Below are positions 33,766-42,451 of a stretch of 49,420 bases of DNA, piece after piece. Origin of the DNA: Candidatus Saccharimonadota bacterium. Lineage in GTDB: Bacteria; Patescibacteriota; Saccharimonadia; Saccharimonadales; Saccharimonadaceae. Location of the stretch: the NCBI GenBank assembly GCA_017516075.1, contig JAFWDS010000011.1, positions 1 through 49,420 of the forward strand. The letters run 5' to 3'. Numbering within the stretch: position 1 is the first letter of the stretch; each line of letters starts with the position of its first letter. The position numbers and the translations under genes were made by a program. Below the pieces are notes generated by a model that worked only from the letters and a program-made list of their open reading frames with translations, was not told the origin of the DNA and ran no database searches.

Positions 33766-35928
33766 ATGGGTATAGAGCAAAAAGCTAATAATCTATTAAG
33801 AAGATTCCCAGCGATAAAAAAGGTGGCAAAAAGAACATATCAAGGCGCTTGTTGTGCTATTTCCAGAAAACCAAAGTCTGAAGGCGTTATTGAAAGAGTT
33901 GCGCCGAATGATGAATATGAGTACTTTTTTGGTTATTATGATAAATCGCCTTGGGATGCAACTGGTAGATTTATGCTTTGCCTTCGTGCAAAAGAAACTT
34001 CAAAGGATGTTGCGCCAAAAGAGCCGGCGGACGTCGTTTTGATTGATACGCAGAATAATAATTCTGTCGAGAAGATTGCAACTACGCATTCATGGAATGT
34101 CCAGCAAGGTTGTATGGTGGGATGGTTGGGGCCCGACTTTCGTTCGAAGATTTTTTATAATGATTTTAGAAATGGTAGATTTTGTGGAATTGTTTTAGAT
34201 ATTAAATCGCATAAAGAAGTTGTTTATGATATGCCTTTTTATACTGTTTCCGATGACGGCAAAGTTGCACTATCATTAGATTTTGCTCGTTTGCATAGGT
34301 TGCGTCCTGGATATGGTTACTCTAATCTAGAAGATAAAACCAAAGGGGAAGATGTTCCGAATGGTCCATGCGTGTGGAGAATCGATTTGAAGACTCAAGA
34401 GATTGACCCGGTTTTGACGTATGCGCAGCTTTATGATTTTGAGCATCGTCCAGAAATGGAAGGGATGGAACATAAGGTTAATCACTTGATGCTTAGTCCG
34501 AATGGTAAACGTTTTATGGTGATTCATCGTTGGCTCAAGGGCGGTAAAAAGTATAGCAGATTGCTGACTTGCGATATCGATGGCAAGAATCTTTACAATC
34601 TTTCCGATGACGATATGGTCTCTCATTGTTATTGGAAAAACGATAATGAAGTAATTGCATATTGCAGAAAAGGCAAAACCGATGGTTATTATTTAATGAA
34701 AGATAGAAGTGAGGATTTTGATAGAAAATGGGACTTTTTGACTATGGATGGGCATCCTAGCTATTCTCCGGATAGGAAATATATTGTAACTGATACATAT
34801 CCGGATAGGAATCGGATATCTACCATCAGAGTGCTTGGTGAAAATACATGTATTGAAATTACAAAAGTAAAATCACCATTTAAATATGATAATGATACGC
34901 GTTGCGATCTTCACCCAAGATGGAGTAGAGATGGTGATAGTATTTGTTTTGATGGTTGTTTTGAAGGGAAGAGGGGTCTATATGTGATTAAAAATATAGG
35001 ATTACAACTTCCACATACGTTAATTAGTTCAGAAGATAAGCCAAAAGAAATTGTAAAAGGTTTGGTTTCTTGCGTGATACCATCTTATAAAAGGAACGAT
35101 ACGCTAAAGCGTGCGATTGATAGCGTACTAAATCAATCATATAAAAAGATTGAAGTCTTGGTTGTAGACGATAATGAAAAAGGCGATGAGTGGGATAAAA
35201 AACTAAAACAGCTAATGAAGACTTATAAAGACCAAAGAGTAAAACTTGTTGTCCAGCCGATACATATTAATGGTGCAGTAGCGAGAAATTATGGGATTAA
35301 GGAAGCTAGGGGTGAGTTCGTAGCGTTTTTGGATGATGACGATGAATGGGAGAAGGATAAAATTGAAAAGCAACTGGAGCTTCTGAAAAAAGAAAAAGCA
35401 GACGTAGTTTCATGTCTATGGATAGCCTATAAGGATGATAAGGAAATCAGGCGATGTCAGAAGTATTCTACGGACGACATTCAATTTAAAATACTGTCGA
35501 GAGCGGTATCGATTTATACGTCTACGGTTTTGATAAGAAAGAATAAGATTTATGAATTTGGTGGGTTTGATGAGACGCTTAAGAGACATCAAGACCTTCA
35601 GTTTTTGGCGGATGCCGCAGAGGATTCTAAATTTGTTCTATTGGATGAATATAAAGTTAAGCTGCATACTGACTCGGAGATAAATAGGCCGGATACAAAA
35701 AAGCTGATTGAGATTAAAAAAGCGTTCTTGAACTGCGAGTGGCAAAAAATAAAGAAGTATAGCAAAAAGGAGCAAAAAAGGATCAAGGGGGCGCATGAGT
35801 TTGAGTTGCTGTATTCGTCAATGAGAGACAAAGATGTTTTACATATGTTTGACTATGGTCGGAGAGTATGCATGAATTTTCCTGCAATAACTGATGTTAT
35901 AGGCAGAATAAAAGAAAGAAGAAAGTAG
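33766..35928 (+). CDS. Beta-propeller-like domain fused to a family 2 glycosyltransferase
   Basis: The protein has 720 residues in two parts. Residues 1-420 show repeating beta-rich, TolB/WD-like blocks (HLMLSPNGKRFMVIHRW, HPSYSPDRKYIVTDTYPDR, HPRWSRDGDSICFDG). Residues 430-700 are a GT2 domain (GLVSCVIPSYKRNDTLKRAI, LVVDDNE, FLDDDDEWEKDKIEKQ, FDETLKRHQDLQF). The N-terminal part also occurs alone in polysaccharide loci, in my recollection, where it may bind or modify glycan. Fusion of both is plausible for this gene since no stop or frameshift is visible. Confidence 0.85.
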   Translation: MGIEQKANNLLRRFPAIKKVAKRTYQGACCAISRKPKSEGVIERVAPNDEYEYFFGYYDKSPWDATGRFMLCLRAKETSKDVAPKEPADVVLIDTQNNNSVEKIATTHSWNVQQGCMVGWLGPDFRSKIFYNDFRNGRFCGIVLDIKSHKEVVYDMPFYTVSDDGKVALSLDFARLHRLRPGYGYSNLEDKTKGEDVPNGPCVWRIDLKTQEIDPVLTYAQLYDFEHRPEMEGMEHKVNHLMLSPNGKRFMVIHRWLKGGKKYSRLLTCDIDGKNLYNLSDDDMVSHCYWKNDNEVIAYCRKGKTDGYYLMKDRSEDFDRKWDFLTMDGHPSYSPDRKYIVTDTYPDRNRISTIRVLGENTCIEITKVKSPFKYDNDTRCDLHPRWSRDGDSICFDGCFEGKRGLYVIKNIGLQLPHTLISSEDKPKEIVKGLVSCVIPSYKRNDTLKRAIDSVLNQSYKKIEVLVVDDNEKGDEWDKKLKQLMKTYKDQRVKLVVQPIHINGAVARNYGIKEARGEFVAFLDDDDEWEKDKIEKQLELLKKEKADVVSCLWIAYKDDKEIRRCQKYSTDDIQFKILSRAVSIYTSTVLIRKNKIYEFGGFDETLKRHQDLQFLADAAEDSKFVLLDEYKVKLHTDSEINRPDTKKLIEIKKAFLNCEWQKIKKYSKKEQKRIKGAHEFELLYSSMRDKDVLHMFDYGRRVCMNFPAITDVIGRIKERRK

Positions 35929-35937
35929 GTTGTCGTA

Positions 35938-37017
35938 ATGAAAATAGTATTTATAGCTTATATTCATGGTGTGGGGGGAGCACAGAAACAATCGGTCTTA
36001 ATTGCTAATGCGATGGCGAATCTGGGTTGTGATGTAACACTAATAATACTGGGAACGATTAAAAAAGAATTTGAAATTGATAAAAGAATAAAGGTTATTA
36101 ATATTGAAAAAAAGAATAGCAGAGTGGTTAGTATAATAGCCGAATATTTCAGTATTAAAAAAGCTTTAAAAAAAATTAGACCGGATGTCACTATTAGTTT
36201 TTGGTTGCAACCTATTTATTTGGTGGCGGCAATGAGTAAAAAAATAAGAGGAAAAATTGTTTATTCTGAAAGATGTGATCCGTCGAATAGTCATTATTCT
36301 GGGCTGCGGGGACTATTAAGGCATTTTTCATTCAAAAAAGTTGACGGATTTGTATTTCAGACGAGTGCGGCTAGAAGTTTTTTTGGTAAAAAAACTCAGT
36401 CTAAAAGCGTGATAATACCAAATCCAGTTTTTATTGATAGAACAATTAAGAAGCATTTAGAGAATGGTAAAGATATTGTCGCAGTGGGAAGATTGCACCC
36501 GCAGAAGAATTATGAACTATTGATAAAGTCGTTTGGATTAATCAAAGATAAGTATCCTAGCGTAAAATTAAAAATTTATGGTGGTGGTGAACAAAAGAAG
36601 GACCTTGAAAATATGATTAAGAGGCTTAGCTTAGGTAATCAGGTATTGTTGATGGGAGAATCGGACAATGTAATAAATGAGATAAAAGATGCACGTTTAT
36701 TTGTTATTAGTTCTGACTATGAAGGGATGCCTAATGCTTTGTTAGAAGCTATGTCTATCGGTTTGCCGTGCATATCAACTGATTGGGCTCCGGGTGGAGT
36801 GTCCGATATAATAAAAAATGGTAAGAATGGGATAATAGTTCCTGCTAAGAACGAGAATGGGCTAGCTAGGGCTATGGATGATTTGTTGTCGGATGATAAA
36901 AAGTCAAAGATGATTGGAATAGAAGCGAGAGGATCTATGGAAAAACATAATCCAAATAAAGTATTTGAGAAATGGTATAATTGGATAAAGGAAGTTGCTA
37001 AAAAAAATGAAAAATAG
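35938..37017 (+). CDS. GT4-type glycosyltransferase
   Basis: This 359-residue GT-B enzyme has an N-terminal Gly loop (YIHGVGGAQKQSVLIANAMA), the C-terminal nucleotide-sugar region VGRLHPQKNYELLIKSF and the E-x7-E motif in DYEGMPNALLEAMSIGLP. This matches family 4 enzymes that extend lipid-linked glycans. The region from about 36000 to 41600 is AT-richer than the housekeeping genes, common for transferred polysaccharide loci. The 3' end overlaps the next gene. Confidence 0.92.
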   Translation: MKIVFIAYIHGVGGAQKQSVLIANAMANLGCDVTLIILGTIKKEFEIDKRIKVINIEKKNSRVVSIIAEYFSIKKALKKIRPDVTISFWLQPIYLVAAMSKKIRGKIVYSERCDPSNSHYSGLRGLLRHFSFKKVDGFVFQTSAARSFFGKKTQSKSVIIPNPVFIDRTIKKHLENGKDIVAVGRLHPQKNYELLIKSFGLIKDKYPSVKLKIYGGGEQKKDLENMIKRLSLGNQVLLMGESDNVINEIKDARLFVISSDYEGMPNALLEAMSIGLPCISTDWAPGGVSDIIKNGKNGIIVPAKNENGLARAMDDLLSDDKKSKMIGIEARGSMEKHNPNKVFEKWYNWIKEVAKKNEK

Positions 37018-38269
37018 GCATGATTTAGTATTGACGAAACGCTTCTGCGCATCATTGAGTATTATTTCAATTATGCTGGCGGAAATTTGTTTTTATAAGT
37101 CTGGGGCTATGCCATTATATACTATTCTTATTACTATTGGTCTTATTCTTACGGTTTTATGCGCGATAATGAAAGATAATTTGAAACAAAAGTATAATTA
37201 TAAGTTCTTTTTTGTATGGGTGATTTTGGTCTATGCGATGTATTTTATTTATGGATTCTTTATAAGGAAAAGCGACACTTTTTCATGGGATTCATTATTA
37301 CTTAGACTGATAGAAAACATTTCTTTGTATATTTGTTTAGATTATTTGATTATGAGCGATAATACGAAAATGCTCAAGAATGTTCTTCTATCTATAAGTA
37401 TATTCTCAATAGCATATTTAGTTATAAATGAGGGGGCAGCAATAATAGCAAATTCTGGCAGGATAGGAGGAGAGCTAAGTGATAATGTTAATATAGTTGG
37501 TTATAATATGGGTCTTCTTGCTACATTTCATTTGTGGTTTTACTTGAAGACAAAAGACAAGAAAAACCTATTGTTATTTATAATACTTATGATTCTTGGT
37601 CTTCTGACTGGTTCGAAAAAAGTGTTATTAATACTAGCGACAAACGCCGTGATGTACCTTTGTTTTAATAAGGATAAAATTATAAAATGGTTGCTGGTTG
37701 GAGCCGCATCGGTATTGGCCGTTGTTGGTTTGTTTTCTATACCAGCTTTTTACAATATTATGGGTAGAAGGGTTGAAAAAATGGTCTCAACAATGTTCGT
37801 AGAAGACTATGCTAAGAGTGAGTATTCTTATTCGACTGATATGAGAGAAATAATGATAAAAGAGGGGCTAGAATTGATACCGGAGCATCCGATTTTTGGT
37901 GGCGGATGGGGATTCTTTGCATCAAGAACGTCTACTGGGTATAGGTATTCGCATAATAACTTTATAGAAATAATGTGTTCATTTGGGCTATTTGGTCTAT
38001 TGATGTATTATTCGATAACGATAAGGAATACTATCATTTTAGTTAAATGCAAGAAAAGTATCGTTGGCAAAGATTTGCAAGCTATGGTAATTCTTGCGTT
38101 CATGTTAATTTTAATTATTTGTTTGATGGATTGGACTGCTGTTATGTTTTCTGCACAATGTGTGTGGTATGTTCCGATTATAATCTCTACAATAATTGTG
38201 CAGAAAGTCTTGATTAGTCAAAAAGAGGAAAGGATAAGGTTAGATGAAAATAAAAAAGCTATTGTTTGA
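37007..38269 (+). CDS. O-antigen ligase/polymerase-like membrane protein (Wzy-type)
   Basis: This is a 420-residue polytopic protein with about 10-12 hydrophobic helices. A large extracytoplasmic loop carries EHPIFGGGWGFFASRTSTGYR and YSHNNFIEI, the pattern of the O-antigen ligase/Wzy family (PF04932-like). It would polymerise repeat units outside the membrane. The ATG at 37007 is used; a TTG at 36995 is possible. It overlaps both neighbours. Confidence 0.85.
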   Translation: MKNRHDLVLTKRFCASLSIISIMLAEICFYKSGAMPLYTILITIGLILTVLCAIMKDNLKQKYNYKFFFVWVILVYAMYFIYGFFIRKSDTFSWDSLLLRLIENISLYICLDYLIMSDNTKMLKNVLLSISIFSIAYLVINEGAAIIANSGRIGGELSDNVNIVGYNMGLLATFHLWFYLKTKDKKNLLLFIILMILGLLTGSKKVLLILATNAVMYLCFNKDKIIKWLLVGAASVLAVVGLFSIPAFYNIMGRRVEKMVSTMFVEDYAKSEYSYSTDMREIMIKEGLELIPEHPIFGGGWGFFASRTSTGYRYSHNNFIEIMCSFGLFGLLMYYSITIRNTIILVKCKKSIVGKDLQAMVILAFMLILIICLMDWTAVMFSAQCVWYVPIIISTIIVQKVLISQKEERIRLDENKKAIV

Positions 38270-39152
38270 TCCGTTATCACGTTTTCGTTATCTCTCTCGG
38301 TTGGGTTTGTTTAATTTTATGGATGACAAACAATTTTTGAAAAAAAAATACCATTTGGTTTTTCACAAAGAGCTAAATCTAGATGATCCAAAATCTTTCA
38401 ATGAAAAACTACAGTGGCTAAAGCTGCATGACAGAAGAGATATTTATACTACAATGGTGGATAAATACGAAGCAAAAAGATATGTATCTGATTTAATCGG
38501 TGAGAAATATATTATACCTACGATTGGAGTTTACAATAGGTTTGAGGATATCGATTTTAATGTTTTACCTAATCAGTTTGTAATAAAATGTACTCATGAT
38601 TCTGGTGGTGTAATTATATGTAAGGATAAATCAAAACTAAATCTAATTAATGCTAAGAGAATAATAAACAAGTGTTTAAAACGAAACTATTATTATGTTC
38701 ATCGTGAATGGCCATATAAAAATGTAAAGCCACGTATTATTATAGAAAAATATATGGAAGACGATAATAGTAAAACTATGCGAGATTATAAATTCTTTTG
38801 TTTTAATGGTAGGCCAGAAATAATGTATTTATCAGAAGGTCTTGAGAATCATGAAACTGCTAAAATGAGTTTTTATGATATGGATATGCTTATTACTGAT
38901 TGCGCTAGAAGTGATTATTTGCCACTTGAATATACTCCAGAAAAACCGAGAAATTTTGAAAAGATGAAAATGTTTAGCTCATTGTTTTCAAAGGGTATTC
39001 CACATGTAAGAGTGGATTGGTATGAAATAAATGGTAAATTATATTTTGGAGAGTTTACTTTTACAACATGTGGTGGAATGGTCCCATTTGTCGATGAAAA
39101 ATGGAATAAGAAATTAGGTGATATGATAGATTTAGGACTAGTAAAAAAATGA
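38244..39152 (+). CDS. ATP-grasp TupA-like glycan-modifying protein
   Basis: This 302-residue protein of the ATP-grasp TupA family is often annotated as a glycosyltransferase in capsule loci. Visible features are LNLDDPKSFNEKLQWLKLHD and DKYEAKRYVSDLIG, KCTHDSGGVIICKDKSK (nucleotide-binding strand), PRIIIEKYMED, DYKFFCFNGRPEIMY, and the metal-binding end VRVDWYEINGKLYFGEFTFT. TupA-like enzymes form amide or peptide-type bonds on cell-surface polymers. The target here is inferred to be the repeat unit. Confidence 0.85.
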   Translation: MKIKKLLFDPLSRFRYLSRLGLFNFMDDKQFLKKKYHLVFHKELNLDDPKSFNEKLQWLKLHDRRDIYTTMVDKYEAKRYVSDLIGEKYIIPTIGVYNRFEDIDFNVLPNQFVIKCTHDSGGVIICKDKSKLNLINAKRIINKCLKRNYYYVHREWPYKNVKPRIIIEKYMEDDNSKTMRDYKFFCFNGRPEIMYLSEGLENHETAKMSFYDMDMLITDCARSDYLPLEYTPEKPRNFEKMKMFSSLFSKGIPHVRVDWYEINGKLYFGEFTFTTCGGMVPFVDEKWNKKLGDMIDLGLVKK

Positions 39153-40666
39153 GATCAAAAAGAGCATTGCGCAATATTGTAACTAATTTGTTATTACAGG
39201 TCGTAATGGTTTTTTTTGGTTTTGTTTTTCCTAGAGTAATCATTTCTAAGTATGGTTCCGATGTTAATGGTTTGGTGTCTTCTATTACTAATTTTTTATC
39301 GTATATATCATTAATTGAGGCTGGTTTTGGTGGCGTTATCCAGTTTATGCTTTATAAGCCAATTGCGGAAAAGGATGAAAGAAGTATTAATGATATACTG
39401 GCTGCTTCTCAGAAATTTTTTGGTAGAGTTGCCTATGTTTTGATCTTTTATGTTTTACTATTATGTTTCCTTTTTCCGTTATTTGTAAATACTGGCTTTG
39501 ATTGGTTTTTTACGGCATCATTAATTCTAATAATATCCATTAGTACATTTATGGAGTATTATATTGGATGGGTTTATAAAGTATTCTTGTGTGCTAATCA
39601 AAAAAAGTACATTGTATCCTTATTCTCAATTCTTATTTATATTTTAAATATTATTGCTATTGTTGTTTTGTGCAGACTTGATATTTCAATACAAATATTA
39701 GAATTGGTTTGCGCACTATTGTTTATGATTCGTCCCATACTACAGAATATCTATGTCAGAAGAAGATATAGCATTGATTTGAAAGCGGGAAATAGGAACT
39801 ATGCGATTAAGCAGAAATGGGATGCTCTAGCGCAGCATATTGCTGCCGTAATTCATGGAAATACTGATATTGTTGTACTTTCGATTTTTAGTACTTTGTC
39901 AGAGGTGTCGGTCTATTCTGTTTACGCGCTCGTGATTAGTGGTGTCAAAAAAATTGTTGCAATGTTTTATGACAGTATTAGTTCTGGATTTGGTGATATG
40001 ATTGCTAAACGAGAGGACAAGAAACTTAGCGAAACCTTCGGCATAGCAGAATCACTTTTCTTTACCTTTATCCCTATCTTGTTTGCGTGTTCTTTACTAC
40101 TAATTACGCCCTTTATAGAAGTTTATACTAGTGGAGTGTCCGATGCTGATTATATTCGGCCGCTATTTGGTTATCTAATTGTCATTGCGACACTATTGCA
40201 TTCTATTCGTCTTCCTTATAGTTCGGTAACTCTAGCCGCAGGTCACTATAAGGAAACCAGAAATGGAGCTATCCTTGAATGTATCGTAAATCTAACTATT
40301 TCAATTATACTAGTTTTCAATTACGGAATTATAGGTGTAGCTATCGGAACTATTGTCGCCATGCTGATAAGGACATGTGAGTTTATCTATCACTCAAGTA
40401 GATATGTTTTAAAACGTGGAGTAATGGTTTCAGTTAGAAAAATAGTCGTTGCGGTTATTGAAGTGACATTAGTAATAATATGTTCGAATGCGTTACCTCT
40501 TTTGCCCAATACAAATTATATGAATTGGATTTTGAATGCTATAATTATTTTGGGATTGTCGAGCGCTATATGTTTATCGATAAATATAATACTATACAGA
40601 AATGATTTTAAGAATGTTCGGCTAATTTTCCGAAGAGCACTAAGTAAAACTAAGGAGGAGCGGTAA
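39149..40666 (+). CDS. Oligosaccharide flippase (Wzx, MOP superfamily)
   Basis: This 505-residue protein has 12-14 hydrophobic helices and a typical start (RALRNIVTNLLLQVVMVFFG, FPRVIISKYGSDVNGLVSSI). It moves lipid-linked units across the membrane before polymerisation. The ATG overlaps the stop of the ATP-grasp gene (ATGA). An internal soluble stretch (NYAIKQKWDALAQHIAAVIHG) between helices is usual for the family. Confidence 0.9.
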   Translation: MRSKRALRNIVTNLLLQVVMVFFGFVFPRVIISKYGSDVNGLVSSITNFLSYISLIEAGFGGVIQFMLYKPIAEKDERSINDILAASQKFFGRVAYVLIFYVLLLCFLFPLFVNTGFDWFFTASLILIISISTFMEYYIGWVYKVFLCANQKKYIVSLFSILIYILNIIAIVVLCRLDISIQILELVCALLFMIRPILQNIYVRRRYSIDLKAGNRNYAIKQKWDALAQHIAAVIHGNTDIVVLSIFSTLSEVSVYSVYALVISGVKKIVAMFYDSISSGFGDMIAKREDKKLSETFGIAESLFFTFIPILFACSLLLITPFIEVYTSGVSDADYIRPLFGYLIVIATLLHSIRLPYSSVTLAAGHYKETRNGAILECIVNLTISIILVFNYGIIGVAIGTIVAMLIRTCEFIYHSSRYVLKRGVMVSVRKIVVAVIEVTLVIICSNALPLLPNTNYMNWILNAIIILGLSSAICLSINIILYRNDFKNVRLIFRRALSKTKEER

Positions 40667-41629
40667 ATGAAAAAAATAGTAATAATATCTGTATATTTTG
40701 GGAAGATGCCGAGCAATTATGATTTATTATTAAAATCGATTAAAAAAAATCCCAGTATTAGCTTTCTTTTCTTCACGGATCAAAAACTGGAATCCCGTTT
40801 ATCTAATCTAAAGTACGAGTTTCTCACGATAAGCAAATTTAATCAGATTGTGAAGAAAAAAATAGGCGCAAAGTATAGGATTGAAAGGCCTTATAAATGC
40901 TGCGATTATAGACCGACTTTCGGAGTACTGTTCGAAGATTACATAAAAGAATATGACTATTGGGGGCATTGCGATATAGACTTGATATTTGGAGATTTGA
41001 GGAAGTTCATTACCGATGATTTACTGAAAAAATATGATAAAGTTTTCCCACTCGGTCATTTAACGCTTTATCGAAACACGAGAAAAGTAAACAATAGGTA
41101 CCGCGAAAATGGTTCGCTCGTTGGCAACTATGACGAAGTATTCTTAAGCCAAAAACCTTTTTATTTCGATGAACAGAATGGGATTGGTAAAATATATAGT
41201 ACTAATAATTATCCAGCTTATAACGAGAGAGTTTTTGCTGATATTTCAAATTTGAGACACAGGTTTGTACTGGCTCTCGATGATAAAAATTACAAGCATC
41301 AAATTTTCTATTGGGAGAATGGCCATGTATATAGAGCTTTTGAAAATAATGGGATTATAGAACAAGATGAATTTGTCTATATCCATTTTAAAAGGAGAAA
41401 GAATCTCATTAATTATGTAGATAATCAAAACGCCGAGAGTTTTTATATTTGTAACAAAGGATTCATATCAAAAAAGATAGGACTTCCGAGTTTAAATGAT
41501 ATAAAACAATATAATAAATACTATGGAGCAATATACGAGTTGCTAGAAAAGAATTATAATTTAGCTAAACTCAGATTTAAGAATAGAGTGATGAAAGTGA
41601 AGATGATATTAGATAAATCAGACGATTAA
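40667..41629 (+). CDS. Predicted glycosyltransferase (DUF6625-like)
   Basis: The 320-residue protein opens with KKIVIISVYFGKMPSNYDLLL. It has Y-K-x-C-D-Y-R-P and GHCDIDLIFGDLRKF, where the D-x-D is a likely metal and sugar-nucleotide site, followed by HLTLYRN and DEVFLSQKP. This resembles capsule-locus glycosyltransferases of the DUF6625 type, in my recollection. It directly abuts the wzx stop and is the last intact gene before the decayed stretch. Confidence 0.7.
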   Translation: MKKIVIISVYFGKMPSNYDLLLKSIKKNPSISFLFFTDQKLESRLSNLKYEFLTISKFNQIVKKKIGAKYRIERPYKCCDYRPTFGVLFEDYIKEYDYWGHCDIDLIFGDLRKFITDDLLKKYDKVFPLGHLTLYRNTRKVNNRYRENGSLVGNYDEVFLSQKPFYFDEQNGIGKIYSTNNYPAYNERVFADISNLRHRFVLALDDKNYKHQIFYWENGHVYRAFENNGIIEQDEFVYIHFKRRKNLINYVDNQNAESFYICNKGFISKKIGLPSLNDIKQYNKYYGAIYELLEKNYNLAKLRFKNRVMKVKMILDKSDD

Positions 41630-41635
41630 GATAAA

Positions 41636-41895
41636 AAGTCATCTGGTGTTTCATGGACAGATAGAAAAATACTGAAATATGTTTTTGCTATCTCGCTATT
41701 AGTGGGTTTTACGAGTTGGATGTGGGAATTCTTAGAGTATTTTTTATGCATTAAGAGTTTATACTAATAGAACCCTGGGATTAGAAAAAGTATATGCTTA
41801 TGGTCGTAGTATTGTCTTACTTGTGATTGTATTTTGGAAGCTTCCGAATTCTGATTTTGAAGTAGTGAGAGATAGTTTTTGGAAACTATATCGAT
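41636..41895 (+). pseudogene. Frameshifted remnant of a membrane protein
   Basis: After the stop of the previous gene, the same frame continues as VSWTDRKILKYVFAISLLVG, GFTSWMWEFLEYFL and a stop. The next frame continues the theme as FYALRVYTNRTLGLEKVYAY and GRSIVLLVIVFWKLPNSDF, ending near 41896. Reading the two halves across one shift near 41745 gives a plausible two-helix fragment. No start or family could be assigned. Confidence 0.35.
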
Positions 41896-41896
41896 A

Positions 41897-42049
41897 AAAA
41901 TATTCCCTAGACCTTTCGACTAGGAATGGACGGGTATTCCCGAATATGCTTACATTATGATTCGTGAGCTTGTAAAAATCAACTCTCACGTTAGCATAAG
42001 TGTGGGATAGGGGGTTGAAGTATCTGAAACGATATAGTAGGGTTGGCGT
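41897..42049. other. Non-coding, degenerate stretch
   Basis: Short open segments such as DLSTRNGRVFPNMLTL have stops in all frames around them. I see no RNA gene or repeat. Together with the remnants on both sides this looks like the scar of lost genes. Confidence 0.4.
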
Positions 42050-42290
42050 ATGAAAAATGCGTATCGAGTTATAGTGAGAACCTCCCCAAAAGATGCCCCA
42101 TACGATTTTGAAATCGCGGTTGCTTTAATCATGGCCAATTATTTTAAAACCGATGTTGTTTTTCTTCGCCCCATTTCTTCGAATTCTCCGGATCTTAAAG
42201 TTAAAAACGAGATTTGAGAATTAAAAAGTCCTAGGGGAAATAGTAAGAACACAATTCATAATGTAGACGGAGAAAATGCAAGTTAAAAAT
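42050..42290 (+). pseudogene. Broken nuclease-like gene (same family as 136-537)
   Basis: From ATG 42050 the frame reads PKDAPYDFEIAVALIMANYF and then FLRPISSNSPDLKVKNEI, then TGA at 42215. It resumes as ELKSPRGNSKNTIHN, with further stops. The family normally has a Trp codon where the TGA stands (I-W-E-L-K-S-P), so a TGG to TGA change is likely. The C-terminal half is degenerate. The gene aligns with the P-E-x-A, V-FI, D, WE-K-SP plan of the intact copy at the left edge. Confidence 0.55.
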
Positions 42291-42370
42291 AATCACAAAG
42301 AGAGGAGAAGTTGTTGACATTTCTGAGCTTCTCTGATACTCTTTAGATATAAAGGTGCTAAAGATACTTC

Positions 42371-42382
42371 ATTGTATACAAT
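42371..42382. promoter_or_regulatory. 12-bp perfect palindrome in the intergenic stretch
   Basis: ATTGTATACAAT lies 57 bp upstream of the promoter of the epimerase gene. It could be an operator. No other support. Confidence 0.2.
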
Positions 42383-42438
42383 AGGTCTTTGAGGACGACT
42401 TAGTGCTTTGCTGTGCTGGGTTAAGCCCTTTTTTGTGG

Positions 42439-42444
42439 TATAAT
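42439..42444 (+). promoter_or_regulatory. Epimerase gene extended -10 box
   Basis: TGTGGTATAAT ends 7 nt before the ATG at 42452, giving a leaderless message. A GGGTTAAGCCC plus TTTTTT motif directly upstream (42419-42435) may end upstream transcripts. Confidence 0.55.
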
Positions 42445-42451
42445 ATGTTCT

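Noticed and set aside
35938-37017. Origin or attachment site within the AT-rich polysaccharide genes
   Set aside because: AT bias follows coding sequence. No DnaA-box cluster, tRNA or direct repeats at the borders were seen.
42215-42217. UGA read as an amino acid
   Set aside because: RF2 is present, several intact genes end in TGA, and the relic has further stops.
42313-42435. Small RNA gene between TTGACA at 42314 and the GGGTTAAGCCC T-run
   Set aside because: The -10 match (TACTCT) is poor and the terminator stem is only a few base pairs.
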